Of a DNA stretch of 64,000 nucleotides, positions 22,894-34,007 are shown in pieces. The DNA lies in assembly GCA_947561395.2 (NCBI GenBank), contig OX387185.1:39442602-39506601 (forward strand), written 5' to 3'. Both the position numbers and the translations under genes were made by a program. The DNA comes from Buxus sempervirens. Taxonomy: Eukaryota; Streptophyta; Magnoliopsida; Buxales; Buxaceae. Each line of letters begins with the position of its first letter. Position 1 is the first letter of the stretch. The notes beneath the pieces are model-generated. The model was not told where the DNA came from. It ran no database searches and saw nothing but the letters and a program-made list of their open reading frames with translations.

Positions 22894-25815
22894 TCAAAGC
22901 AACAATGAATCCTGAGCCAATTCTATATCCGATTCCAGCTCACGGGCAATTTCGTTGCACTGACGGGTCTTTTCCTTCATGGTATCATCAGCAACTTCAT
23001 TAATACGGAGGAGTTCCTCCCGTTGATTTACAAGTTTAGATCTCTTAGACTGCAGCTCTGCAATCTGACGGTCAAGATCCGCAATATTACCATCAATGGT
23101 GCTCACGTGGTGGACCGTTTCAATATATTGATGATGACAAACCTCGCGTTCACTCTTCAGTTGTTGCAAAAGTTGATATCGGCCATTAACAGAATCAGCC
23201 GCATTGGTTATTTCATATATCTTGGCCGAATGATGGTCGAAAACAACTTTATCGGAATAAAGGAGAGAAAGTCAAGAGAACACCGATTTTACGTTAGAGG
23301 ACACCGAAGGAATATTCTGAAGCTCTGCTGCCAGTGCAATCACACGAGTAAGAGTCGCATCTGAAATTCCGACTATGCCTGGAGCCAGAAGGCGAATAAT
23401 CTCTGCATGAATACGTCTTGGAGATAAGGAGGAGGGATCAGGAGAACTGCCCGATCAGAAATTGGACCGAACATCATTTAACATTACACCCAATCACCCA
23501 CACCGATCATCAGAAAGAGACCCTGCATCAGGAACAAATTCCGGAGCAAGAGATGAACTGGTGCTCCCTACTTCAACGACCGCTTGCCTCGGCCGGTCAA
23601 CGCCTTCTCCCGCTCCCATGGCAGAAGAACCTGGGGGAATATCGGTCACAGCAGAAGGACCTGGAGGAATGTAAGTCCCAATAGAGGCAGTAGACGTAGT
23701 GGTTTCAACTATCGGAAGGACAACCTCCTGTTTATACCCAGGAGGCAGTTCTGGAGAAGAATCTCTTTCTGAAAAATCCTCACGAGGGGAAAAATGTTCC
23801 TGATCTTCAGGAAGTACTAAAGGAGCTTGGCACTACCAAGAGAATCCATTGGTTCGATAGGATCGACGAAGTCAGCCAGGCCCAAAGCAGACATAGGATC
23901 AACAACTAGATCCGAAAAAGATTCCATGACATTGGAAGAAAGAGTGACTGGGCCCGAGGAACTCGCAAACTAGAAAAACAGAGTGTTAAGAGAACAAACA
24001 AAAGAAGAAGAATGAACAATGAGAAACCTACGGGATTCAACACCTTTTGAGGGCGTCGTCGTAATGGAACGTCATCAGGGTCTTCATCTGGATCAATCAG
24101 GGATGCAGGACATTCTTGTAATAAAGCATCATCAGGTTCTTCGGCCAATTCCCTCGAAGGAGAAGTATAAGCTTCCAAAGCTAAAGAAGGAAGAGCCGGT
24201 GCTTCACCTATTGACCGAAAAACAGACTTAGTATCGAACAAATTAGAAACAAGGAGGAGGAGAATGTACCTTCTTGGATCGGTGCAGGCAAAGACTCAAG
24301 CAGACCCAATCTTTCAAGATAATAATCGGCCGAATGGCAGCATATTTCATTCCAGAAGGAACCCCACCATACATGAAAGTCAGAGTGGCAACTGGCATGA
24401 GAAGGAAGAAAGGGAAGACGAAAATCGACAGCAATTGCCCTATACCTCTCTTCCATTTGAGTAGCATCAGCGGCAGTGACAGACGGTCGTTCAATAGAAC
24501 GGGTATCAATGGTAAATAGACCCTCTACATTGAGGTAGGGTATCCTCTGTTCACAATGGAATTGCCGGCCTACACAATTCGGCAAGTAGACTTCGAATCC
24601 CAGTTTCTTGTTGATGGCCTTCACAGAATAATTCAAATTTCGAGCTAGCAAAAAGCTGGCCCAGATAAGATGCTGCGCATCGGTTATGTCATCCATCATA
24701 GAAAGGAAACCAAGAGCATTAGCAGAAATTTCGAAATGAGGAGTGGGGAAGTGCTGAAGTTCAAAAAAGAAACTAAAGCATTTGGAAAAAGAGAGGGCAG
24801 TAGAAGTCGCATCCAAACAGACATAACCACCAAACTCAGCAGGAGTAGGATTCGTTACCAGGGTATAAAACTTGGATGGAAAATAGTGGTAAGCCCAGAA
24901 TTGGAGAAACCACAACGGACCCCCAGGATTCTGAAGGGTGCCATGAATCAATTCTTGAAGCAAACGGTATAAGACCGACAAAAAATAGGGAGCAAGGGCG
25001 ACTTCATACTCCCCCAGAATAAGCTTGACCAGTGAATAGTATTCTCTGGTAACCGCTTGGGCTTTAGTGCAAAAGACGAAATTACAAAAGAAGTAAAGAA
25101 GGAAGTAGAAGTGTTCCACATCATCCTCGTATTCTGGAGGTTGGAACTTTGCGTAGTCCTTAATATAGGACCGATATGAGGTACGAATCATATCCACCTA
25201 TTGAGGTTTACTTCCTGACAATACAATCCCTTTCTACCGCGAGGATCCCTCCTTCTTAGAAGGTTTTGGCTCCTTCACTGGGGGTTGCTTCCTCTTCTTT
25301 AGCACCTCTTTTCCCTTCTCACCTACCTCCACCAAAGGTAAGTGCTGGTAAGCCTTGAGATCTGTCATACCGACCCGAATCTCATGCCCAGTCACGAAGA
25401 AGCCGGTAACGAAGCAAACGTCCATGACAGTGGGAGTCATCGGCCCGCAAGGGAAGTTGAAAGTATTGGTCTGGGCATTCCAGAATAAACTCATGGCGTA
25501 GAGAAGATCGCGATTCAAAGGAATCGGACGACAAGAAAATTGAATCATATCATAAATACCAGTTTTGCGCCAAGTGACTGCAAAACGCTCTTGCATTCGG
25601 CTGACCCAGGCTACCCATTCATAATAAACAGTCGGCCAACTCCGAAAACGGATAGATTGATTAAGACTTCTTCCATCAGTGAAAAGTAAGGGGCCCTTCA
25701 CTTTATCAGTCGGAGCATCCAAAGGAGCATCACGAGAACAAAGGAAAGGACTGACAGATAGCGAAACATCAAAAACTTCGACCGGAGAAGAGTAGTATAT
25801 AATAGTGCCCACCAT
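22894..25815 (-). pseudogene. Antisense plant-mobile-domain unit 2
   Basis: Second minus-strand unit with the same layout as 19849-22466. From MVGTIIYY at 25815 it shows FRSWPTVYYEWVAWVSRMQ, FPCGPMTPTVMDVCFVTGF and, further on, EHFYFLLYFFCNFVFC, ALAPYFLSVLYRLLQ and GPLWFLQFWAYHYFP, all typical of the plant mobile domain. An acidic low-complexity part follows (about 23906-24240). A coiled-coil-like end (22894-23169) has the heptad-like stretch IADLDRQIAELQSKRSKLVN. The two units start 3349 bp apart, so they are either a tandem duplication within one element or parts of two related elements. Broken in several places. Confidence 0.75.
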
Positions 25816-27092
25816 GGAAGGAAAAGGAGAAAGAAAAGACAATAGCTAAAAAAGACAAAGAAATGAAGAATATAGAATTTGGCTGCGATGTTTTATAAAC
25901 AAGCCGGAAGACGAAGCCCAAAGAGTCTCATCATTCTGATCGTGGGAAAGTGAAGCACCAATGTCCATAATCCCTATAATCACCAAAAAAGTAGATTCTA
26001 ATTATGGGCTTAATTATACAACCAGATAGTAAAATCTGGCTTTAAAATCCCAACCAAACACACCTTTTGGATTATGGAATCTGATTCTATTAGAATCCAA
26101 ATTCTATAATGCCCACCAAACACCCCCTAAGACTTATTAAGTTTGGGTTTGGGTTTGGGTCAGGCTTAATTTTAGGTCAGAAGTTGAGTTTGGATTGGGC
26201 TTGGGTTCTTGCTTCAAAACACGAAAAGCCCAAAGAGCCCGAACACAAAAAGAAACACATGAGTTACATCTAAGCATAACTACATCCAAAGAAGAAACCT
26301 ATGACTTATATCCATACATATATTTTTTATAACATCTTTTCTCTATTGTTTAAAGGGATTGGAGTTATTTTTACCCAACATTCCATGAAGAAAATTGCAC
26401 TACTATTTCGTTTTCTATATTAGTCTTCTAAAACCTTCAAGAGAGGTGATTGACCATGTTGAAGTGCAATCTATAATAACAATTTAATACATACCATAGG
26501 AATGACAAAGTTAATTAATCAAGTAGATTGTACTCACATACACAACTAGGAACGGTAAAATTTAATTAATAAAATAGAGTATCCTCACTTTTACATAAAC
26601 AAGACAAATATTTATATGAACCGATTTATATTAGGTAAAATACATTATCTATTGTAATATTGGGTTTTTCCTTTTTAAGATACTCATAGGAACACATGAA
26701 TTGTATTTTATCCTTTTAGATTTACATTTATTGAATAAATTTCTATCGTTGTTGCATCCTAGCTACTATTTTAGTTCATCAATTCTATTTTTGCTTAGTT
26801 ATAAAAGGATTTCAAATGCAATTATCTTAAGTGAACATTTAATTTGGGTTGGCCTAAACCCAGCCCGAACTCAAGAAAAAGTTTTAGGATTGGGTTTGGA
26901 CTCATGGTGTTTAGGTTTACCGAGTAATGTGAGTTTGGGCCAAGTAATTTTAGTTTTGGTTCATCCAGAACTCATAAAACCCCGGCCCAAGCCAGCCTAC
27001 TTACCGCTCAATTGCTAAAATGGTAGCCACCTGCGCTTACTTTACTATCTTGTCCTCATAACGCACACGTCGACGCCTCTGCGTCGCGTAGC
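25816..27092. other. Gene-free interval with MITE-like and GGGTTT-rich DNA
   Basis: About 25970-26130 is rich in CCAAACACACC/CCAAACACCCCC phrases, typical of the ends of small hAT- or Harbinger-like MITEs, but no complete TIR pair could be set. GGGTTTGGGTTTGGG near 26140 is a short imperfect repeat, not the plant telomere unit TTTAGGG. The rest is AT-rich with no supported gene. Confidence 0.4.
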
Positions 27093-28082
27093 CTTAATAA
27101 GATTTTGCAATTTCTTTTGAATTGGATTTTCCGGGCTTTAAGCGGAAGAAAAATATGGGGATTCCATCAGAAATGATTTTGATAAATTCTCAATTCTAAA
27201 CGCAGTACTCAACGTGATTGCTGCATTAAAGACCAACCCATAGGTATATATAGTTTACTTTCTTCACTTGAATCTATCGAATATTCTTTTGGATTTATTT
27301 TGATTCAACCTCTAGTGCAAGAAAATCATGGAAACCCCACTTGATTTTTCTCCGGATTTCAACCATTTTAAAGAATCCTATTGGTTATTACTCAAACATT
27401 AACAATCCATGGATTTTTTTTTTCTGTTTGCTATCACAATCAGAAGCAACCCCAAAATACCGAGAAATTAAAAATAAAACATTTATTTAGTTGAAAAGAA
27501 AAGAGAGAAAGAACATAAAAACAGAGAATACGGAGCCCCTGTTTTTGTAACTTTACGTAAATAACTAAGTTCACAAAACGTAATAGATCGAACTGAACCA
27601 AATTGTTCCAGATCTAATGCAACCGTTGAGTGTCTCTTAGTTTCACCTCTTGATATATATCTTCAATACGAAACCCAGTTCCTTTTACTCTGTAACAAAG
27701 AGAGGGAGAGAGTGAGAGATCAAAAAATGAGAAGACAAAAGAGGGCTAAGCGAGGCTCAATCTTGAAGATTGTACTGACCGAAACGATCAAGAGGAAGAG
27801 GAAGGGCAAACAATCGAAGCACGAGAAGGCTCTTTCCCCTTGTTAGTGAAACAGAGAGCTGAAAACGCCTGTTTCATATTACCCTTCAGAATTCGACCCC
27901 TTTTGGGAACGTAACGAGGAGTAACTCCAGCTCGTGCCGTCGCACAACGTCCGCCGTTCGTGGTAGCGGTGGCATTTCCTAATGTTGGAAAGCTCCGCCG
28001 ATTTGGGATGGTGGGGAAAGTTTGGTTCACTTGAGCCATGAAACCAGAAAGACAAGAAGGGCACAGCACCAAAAAAACTAGT
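27093..28082. repeat. Segmental duplication copy X
   Basis: About 1 kb homologous in the same orientation to 49275-50290. It includes a conserved block around ATGGGGATTCCATC (27148), the pyrimidine/purine-rich middle, and the small minus-strand gene at 27788-28039. Sequence homologous to the far upstream flank of copy Y reappears only at about 31150-31250, so copy X seems to have been split by about 3 kb of later DNA including the minisatellite. Confidence 0.8.
27788..28039 (-). CDS. Small conserved hypothetical protein, 83 aa (copy X)
   Basis: Intact ORF starting MAQVNQ at 28039. An upstream in-frame Met exists, but only MAQVNQ is shared with the paralogue at 49980-50252, so it is chosen as start. 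The protein is basic, with no signal peptide or membrane segment. The N-terminal part is Thr/Asn-rich. The C-terminal half is nearly identical between copies: a VPKRGxILKG motif, then KQAFSALCF and a Ser-rich end (PSRASIVCPSSSS). Length differs from the paralogue by seven residues, so net indels are in multiples of three, which suggests coding constraint. I do not recognise the family. Transcription was not shown, and a recent pseudogene pair cannot be excluded. Confidence 0.55.
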   Translation of the reverse strand: MAQVNQTFPTIPNRRSFPTLGNATATTNGGRCATARAGVTPRYVPKRGRILKGNMKQAFSALCFTNKGKEPSRASIVCPSSSS

Positions 28083-28715
28083 AAGTCCGGAAATACCTGC
28101 TCTACTTGAAGAGCAGGGAACACCACGCATACTTATTACGTCGGGAAATACCTGTAGGGGGAAACTACCTGGAAGTTGGTCTAGAGGTATAAACCAGCCG
28201 AAATGTATGAAATCTCAATAAATGTATAAAGTGCCAAGTCTTAGTAATCATGGGAACAAAAATATTAAGATATAGGAAAAAAAATGTAAGATTGAAAAAA
28301 ATCAATAGATCAAAAAAAAAAAAAAAAAAAAAGCCTAAAGCTTCCTTTATCCATAGTCATTGTGTCCTTCCTCTATCAAATATTAATCATTAATAGAATC
28401 CAAAACTTGAATTTGAAAGAAAAGGAAAAATTTACTCATGTAATCTTAATAACAAAGAAAATATAAATTAAAAAAACTAAGTATTTTTTTAGAAAGAAGC
28501 AATTAACTGGAACTAAAAAGCATATGTCACCAGTATTAATGTATGACTTCTACTCTCCTATTAATAACTGAAGATGTGTTATTCCTTGGGAACCTAAAAA
28601 CCACAAGATATTTATGAGAATATAATAGTATATAACAATTTTCCCAATTAATGAAAAGAAATGTATGTATGTAAATTTACTAATTATATATCGATAACAT
28701 AGTAATATATATATA
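28083..28715. other. Gene-free AT-rich interval with poly(A) tract
   Basis: Contains a duplicated phrase GGAAATACCTG (about 28087 and 28145) and a ~20-nt A tract near 28314. No supported gene. It separates the promoter side of the small gene at 27788-28039 from its homologous upstream sequence. Confidence 0.4.
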
Positions 28716-28875
28716 ACGAGCCGAGCTTTAACCGAGCCGAGCCTACTCAAGCTTGGCTCAAGCTCACTAAATTAACGAGCTCTATTTGTGGCTCAGGCTC
28801 GGCTCATGAGCCTAAAAATAGAGCCGAGCTGAGCCCAAGCTGAGGCCGAGCTAGCTCAGCTCGTTGACAGCCCTA
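28716..28875. repeat. GAGCCGAGC-type dispersed repeat
   Basis: Dense direct and inverted repeats of GAGCCGAGC, AGCTCGG and CTCAAGC, ending CTCGTTGACAGCCCTAA. This composition marks a common class of plant dispersed repeat, probably a DNA-transposon end. No complete TIR pair was found. Confidence 0.45.
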
Positions 28876-29790
28876 AGTTGGTCTATGAAAATTAAAATCA
28901 TTTACAATTTCTTAATCAAAGAAAGTCCTAGAAGAAAATCCTACAATTTGGTCTATGAAAATTTAAATTTATCAAAAACTAAATATATAATGGTTAATTG
29001 AGGAACATTATCTCATTATACCAAGGCTACAGGATTTTTTTTTTTTTTTTACTCAAGACGATTTCCACTTAAAACTTTAATAAAAATTTAAAAATATAAT
29101 TCATGGTATCAATGCTCTAGTGTAATTGAATAATGATTTGATTTACTACACCTTAATTTATTTTGCTTAATTTAAGTTTGGTTTTATGACTCATGTTTTA
29201 CATCCCTAAAACAGGACATCTAAAAAGATGTCTGTCCTTATCCTAAACGAGCCTAGTCAAACTTAACTTGAGAAATCCTCAAGATCAAATTGTTAAAATA
29301 TCAAGCTCATGTTCAGCTTAGACTTGTTAAAATATCTTAGTGTTTGAAGTAGAGAATTAAAATTAGATTGCAGCATTACAATTCTACAAATTTTCTAAAT
29401 TATGATTCTTTAAATTGTAATTATTCTGTTTGATTGCAATAAAAAAAAATTACGATTCTGAATTTCATGTAATTCAAATCCCAACATTTCTGAATTTCGG
29501 CAACTCAGGTCGTTGAGCTCAATTCAAGTCAAGACCTGATCGAGCTTTTCGGACATTATCTAAAAGCAGCGAGTGAAACGCGGAATATCTCCAACACAAA
29601 TTCGGACCGATTTCCTCAACGGCGTCGTTTTACGGCATGCATAAGTAAACGACGCCCGGAGATTTCGGTCCTTATAATCAATAATCGTGGGTTGTGACTC
29701 GTGGGTTGTGACTTTAGCAATGGACGTCAGCAGCGGACGTGAGACGTTTCCTCTTTGAGTAAATATCTTTAAAAATTCAAAAAATTATAA
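28876..29790. other. Gene-free interval; partial dispersed repeat shared with 41.7-42.1 kb
   Basis: About 29120-29350 resembles 41740-42060 and, in part, 49020-49140: shared phrases are AATGATTTGATTTA, AATTTATTTTGCTTAATTT and TTGTTAAAATATC. A homopolymer T run lies near 29036. No supported gene. Confidence 0.5.
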
Positions 29791-30465
29791 CTGGCATGGT
29801 GAGACTTGGACTTGTAACCAAGCATGATAAGACTTGTAATGGGGCATGGTAGGACTTGTAACCGAGCATAGTAGGACTTGTAATCGAGCATGGTGGGATT
29901 TGTAACAAGGCATGGTAAGACTTGTAATCAAGTATAGTGGGGCTTATAACGAGGCATGGTGAAACTTATAACCAGGCATGATAGGACTCGTAACGGGGTA
30001 TAGTGGGACTTGTAACCAGACATGATAGGACTTATAACCTGGTAGGATTTGTAATGGGGCATGGTAAGACTTGTAACCAGGCATTGTGGGACTTGTAACC
30101 GGGCATGGTAGGATTTGTAATCAGGCATTGTGGGACTTGTAACAAGGCATGGTAAGACTTATAACCAGGCATGGTGGGACTTGTAACGGGGCATGGTGGG
30201 ACTTGTAACTAGGCATTGTAGGACTTGTAACCAGGCATGATGAGACTTGTAACCACGCATGGTAAAACTTGTAACAAAGCATGATGGGACTTGTAACCAG
30301 GCATGATGAGACTTGTAACCACGCATGGTAGGACTTGTAACAAGGCATGGTGGGACTTATAACAAGGCATGATGGGACTTGTAACCAGACATGATGAGAC
30401 TTGTAACCACGCATAGTAGGACTTGTAACAAGGCATGGTGGAACTTGTAACCAGGCATAGTAGGA
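29791..30465 (+). repeat. 22-bp minisatellite, forward arm
   Basis: About 30 tandem copies of a 22-bp unit close to GGCATGGTGGGACTTGTAACCA with scattered substitutions (GGGG, AAGG and ACGC variants before the CATGG core). Peptide repeats in several frames result from the array and are not evidence of a gene. Confidence 0.95.
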
Positions 30466-30494
30466 AATGACGCGTGGATTATAATGGGGATTTT

Positions 30495-30702
30495 GGTTAC
30501 AAGTCCTGCCATGCCCGGTTACAAGTCCCACCATACCCCGATACAAGTCCCACCATGTCCGGTTACAAGTCCCACCATGCTCGGTTACAAGTCCCACCAT
30601 ACCTCATTACAAGTCCTACCATGCCAGGTTACAAGTTCAAGTACTACATACCAGGTTACAAGTCCCACCATGCCTGGTTACAAGTCCCACTATGCCCCGA
30701 TA
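30495..30702 (-). repeat. 22-bp minisatellite, inverted arm
   Basis: About nine to ten copies of the same 22-bp unit in reverse complement (GGTTACAAGTCCCACCATGC). About 30 bp of unrelated sequence separates it from the forward arm, so transcripts through both arms could fold into a long hairpin. Confidence 0.95.
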
Positions 30703-31326
30703 TGTTCAAGAGACACGTGGATACGTTCGTACAAATCAGTTTCCAGATTAATACAAAAAATTTTTTTTTTTTATAGTGCAGATTAATACAATTCTATTTT
30801 CTGTTTTTTCTGCACATAAAATAATAATAATTGTGAGATGCAGGTACACATTCCAAGAGACACGTGGGCTATTTATCCAAAAATTAAAAAAAATAAAAAG
30901 AGACGTGGATTTATTGTTGAGCTGCCGTGCTTTTTTTTTTTTTTTTTTTTTGCTAAAAAAACAAGAACGGAAAAATGATCACTAACGACAAAAAAGCAAA
31001 AATGGACGGAAGAGGCTCTCTATCGCGTGTATTACCTTTTGTGAAAAAATCTCATTAAGAATGTCCACGCGTCGTTTTCTTATAGACGCCGTAGAAGCGC
31101 CGTAGAAAGAAATCGGTTCCACAAATTCGCTCGCTTTCTGGATTTCATAGCACGAACATGTGTCATCATGGGTCCCGTAGTTTTGCTTCTGCAGCACATG
31201 CCGGATTTTGCTTTAACATTTTCAAATGAGAAAAAACCCTAAACAAAAATCTCCCAACTTAAACTCAAAACGAAGGATGAAAGAAATATAAAAACCTAAA
31301 AACTCAAAACAAAGATCCGAAGTAGA
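30703..31326. other. Gene-free interval with G-box phrases
   Basis: CAAGAGACACGTGG occurs twice (about 30706 and 30854), each with a CACGTG core. About 31150-31250 is homologous to 50470-50580, the upstream flank of the small gene copy Y. Homopolymer T runs are near 30761 and 30931. No supported gene. Confidence 0.5.
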
Positions 31327-32012
31327 GGTGGCAATGAGCCGGATTAATGTAAAGGGTTAACAGGTCAAGGCTCAATCCGAACCTACCCATTTAATAAACC
31401 AGTTGGAATGTCCCAACCCGTTCTAACCTACTTTAATCCACCAACCCATTTAAATATTTTAAATTATTAATAAAATTGAACATTGCTACAAGCCAAAAAT
31501 ACCAAAACAACAAACAACCTAGTGTTCTAAACACCCAAGTCCAAGCAAAGTTTATTTTTCAATTCATTCTAATGTCAAAGCATAATAAGACAATAATTCA
31601 ATAATCACAAATATATAACTAGATTAACATGAAGAAAAAGAATAAAAATATAACAAAAAAAAGTCTAAAAGACTTTACTTGCCATTAAAGCCTCAATTTA
31701 CATTATTAGAAGCTAAGAGATCTAAAATATTTATATGTATAAATTCTTCCTTAACTTCATCCTTTGTAATTTTTTATACTAAAAGAGCAAAGATTGAATA
31801 GCCACAATTATTATAATTATAATATTCTAGTACATGTAAATTATTTTCGGGTGTAATCGGGTCATTTCAAGTTGAGGGGTCAAACCCTAACCCGACCCAA
31901 TTATAATTGGGTTGAGAATTCGTGATCCAAACCCAACCCATGGGTTGAAGCAATCAACCCAAACCCGCCTTAGACCAAGCAGGTTGGTGGGTCACGGTTC
32001 ACAATTGCCACA
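31327..32012. mobile_element. Non-autonomous hAT-like element, low confidence
   Basis: The left edge GAGGTGGCAATGAGCC and right edge CACAATTGCCACA form a short inverted repeat (GTGGCAAT/ATTGCCAC). Just inside are complementary stretches about ACCCA/GGGTT repeats (AACCCAACCC at 31930, GGGTTAACAGG at 31356). No coding sequence. No clear 8-bp TSD. Confidence 0.45.
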
Positions 32013-32400
32013 TTTAAATTCCAAGGAACCTAAAATTCTGTTCCCAAGAAAAATATTTGATTTATCCTATTTTTTTTCATTGGTGATGAGAAAATTCCTA
32101 GCTCTTGTTTGGAACAAAAGAACACAAATCTATGTTATTAATAATGGGAAGAGGGGGGGAATATTCCCCCAGATTCTAACCTCACTTTTTTTCCCAACTA
32201 TTGTCCTCCCCAAATAAAGCAATCCCAAATTATAACTACCCACTACTCTTTCCGCTCAATTTAAACCCCTATTTATATGCTACAGTTAAGGGTGACGAGG
32301 AAGTGCAGTATCAACACGTCCCACCACTAGTTCATTTTAGTGGTAACCTTTTTCAATTTCTTCATGTAAGAAGGTAATTCATCTTTTTTTTTTTTTTTTT
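32013..32400. other. Gene-free interval
   Basis: AT-rich, ending in a homopolymer T run (about 32384-32400) directly against the next TIR element. Nothing else recognised. Confidence 0.4.
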
Positions 32401-32846
32401 GAGTAAATTGCACTTACCTCCCTTATGGTTTCTGATAACTGCAGATACCTCCCTTGAGGTTTCTGAAATGACGCTTACCTCCCTTCTATTTTCGTTGTCT
32501 ACTTCATATCCCTCCCTTTTGCACAAATTTTATTAAAATATGAATATGTTTTGACGAATTTACCCTTCTTTAGGTATAAAAAAGTATAAGATTTTGAGGT
32601 TTTTTTTATAATGATAAATAATTTTTAAAAGTTAAGACTTCTTAATAATTAATTTAAAAATTATGAGTGATTTTATTATTTAAAATTTTTAATTTTTCTT
32701 ATTTTTAATAAAAAAAATTGATAAAGGTTAAAATAGTGAAATTATATTTTATATGTCTTACAAGGGAGGTAAGTGTCATATAGGAAACCTCAAGGGAGGT
32801 ATTTAAAGTTGTCAGAAACCCTAAGGGAGGTAAATGTAATTTACTC
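32401..32846. mobile_element. Non-autonomous TIR transposon (MITE-like), 446 bp
   Basis: Terminal inverted repeats of about 85 bp at roughly 80% identity. Left begins GAGTAAATTGCACTTACCTC, and the right end read in reverse begins GAGTAAATTACATTTACCTC. Both TIRs contain repeated ACCTCCCTT blocks. The core is AT-rich and non-coding. The left flank is a T run, so the TSD cannot be read. The superfamily is not assigned. Confidence 0.8.
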
Positions 32847-33004
32847 TCTCTTTTTTTAGGTTGAAAAATATGAATATTTATATGATTAAACCAACTCTAC
32901 ATGTGAACATCCATAAAAATCCTCATAAAGAATATCCTTTAAGAACAGTGCTATCTTAAGCCAACAATAAGAAAAATTATCTAAATCCCAAAATTTGCAA
33001 ATCC

Positions 33005-33378
33005 GTCAGCAGCCCTAATGGCTTCCCTATAAATATGACAAAAAGAGATGAAAGCAAAAGATAAACTGATATCCTTAGTTTCCTGAAATACTCCATGGCG
33101 GCACTTTAAATTTTGCCACGTCAGAGGTCGAAATCTATTAGACCAACTCTATGCTGACTTGGCACATTCCGTCAAAAGCCCTAATCTTCCCTATAAATAT
33201 GACAAAAAGATATGAAAGCAAAAGATAAACTGATATCCTTAGTTTCCTGAATAAGATCTGCAATACTCCATGGCGGCACTTTAAATTTTGCCACTTCAGA
33301 GGTTGAAATCTATTGGACCAACTATATGCTGACTTGGCACATTCCGTCAACAGCCCTAATGGCTTCCCTATAAATATA
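33005..33378. repeat. Tandem repeat of ~170 bp, two and a fraction units
   Basis: Units start at 33005, 33171 and 33346 (partial) with GTCAGCAGCCCTAATGGC or variants. They share AAAGATAAACTGATATCCTT and CTCCATGGCGGCACTTTAAA. Part of the unit reappears inverted at about 36742-36808, so unit fragments flank the 33.4-36.7 kb block on both sides. Confidence 0.85.
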
Positions 33379-34007
33379 ATATATAATATGATATATTATA
33401 TTTATAACAAATTATAAAAAATAATGTATTATTTTTTATAATTTGATGTTATAATATATCAAGTTATATTTTAAAACATATAATATAATTTGACTTATAA
33501 TCTAACATTATTAGTTGTTTTAAAATAATTTGACATATATCAAATTATATGTTATAACACATGTAACATATAATATCAATTTATACGTTATATGTTATAG
33601 TTTGCTATAATATAATTTGACAAATAATGATATGCTATAATATTATAATATATCAAATTATATATTATAATTTGACATTATAACATATAATATCAACTTT
33701 ATTATATGCTACATCAATCATTTATGATTTATAACAATTATAAATTATTTTTTCCTATTTTTTGTCATTTTTATTTTTTTTTACTTTTAAAACTGGAGTA
33801 GATCGAACCGACTCCGAACCAACCGATACCGTTATAGACTAGACCGGTATCATTTTGGACCGAACCGGTACCAGCCGGTCCAAAGTCATCCAGTGAATCA
33901 AATGATCCTAGACCGAGGTCATCTGATCCCGATACCATCGTATTGTGGCAAAGCCGTGCCTCAGCTGGACCTACAGCCAAACATGTCCTCAAATTGGAAG
34001 AACTAAG
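33379..34007. repeat. AT-rich palindromic module with GC-richer end
   Basis: Dense ATAACATATAATAT and TAATTTGAC repeats, then a GC-richer part with ACCGGTAC phrases ending ACATGTCCTCAAATTGG. The same module, more complete, is at 42606-43468, and its last part is at about 49180-49235. It is a dispersed non-coding transposon family. This copy lacks the left end and was the target for the solo LTR at 34008. Confidence 0.75.

Noticed and set aside
26131-26165. GGGTTTGGGTTTGGG resembling an interstitial telomere repeat.
   Set aside because: The plant unit is TTTAGGG. This is a shorter imperfect GGGTTT run without the A.
29928-30786. Long open frames with repeated CLVTSPTMPGYKSHH-like peptides.
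   Set aside because: They arise from the 22-bp minisatellite (66 bp equals 22 codons), appear on both strands and in several frames, and have no start context or domain.
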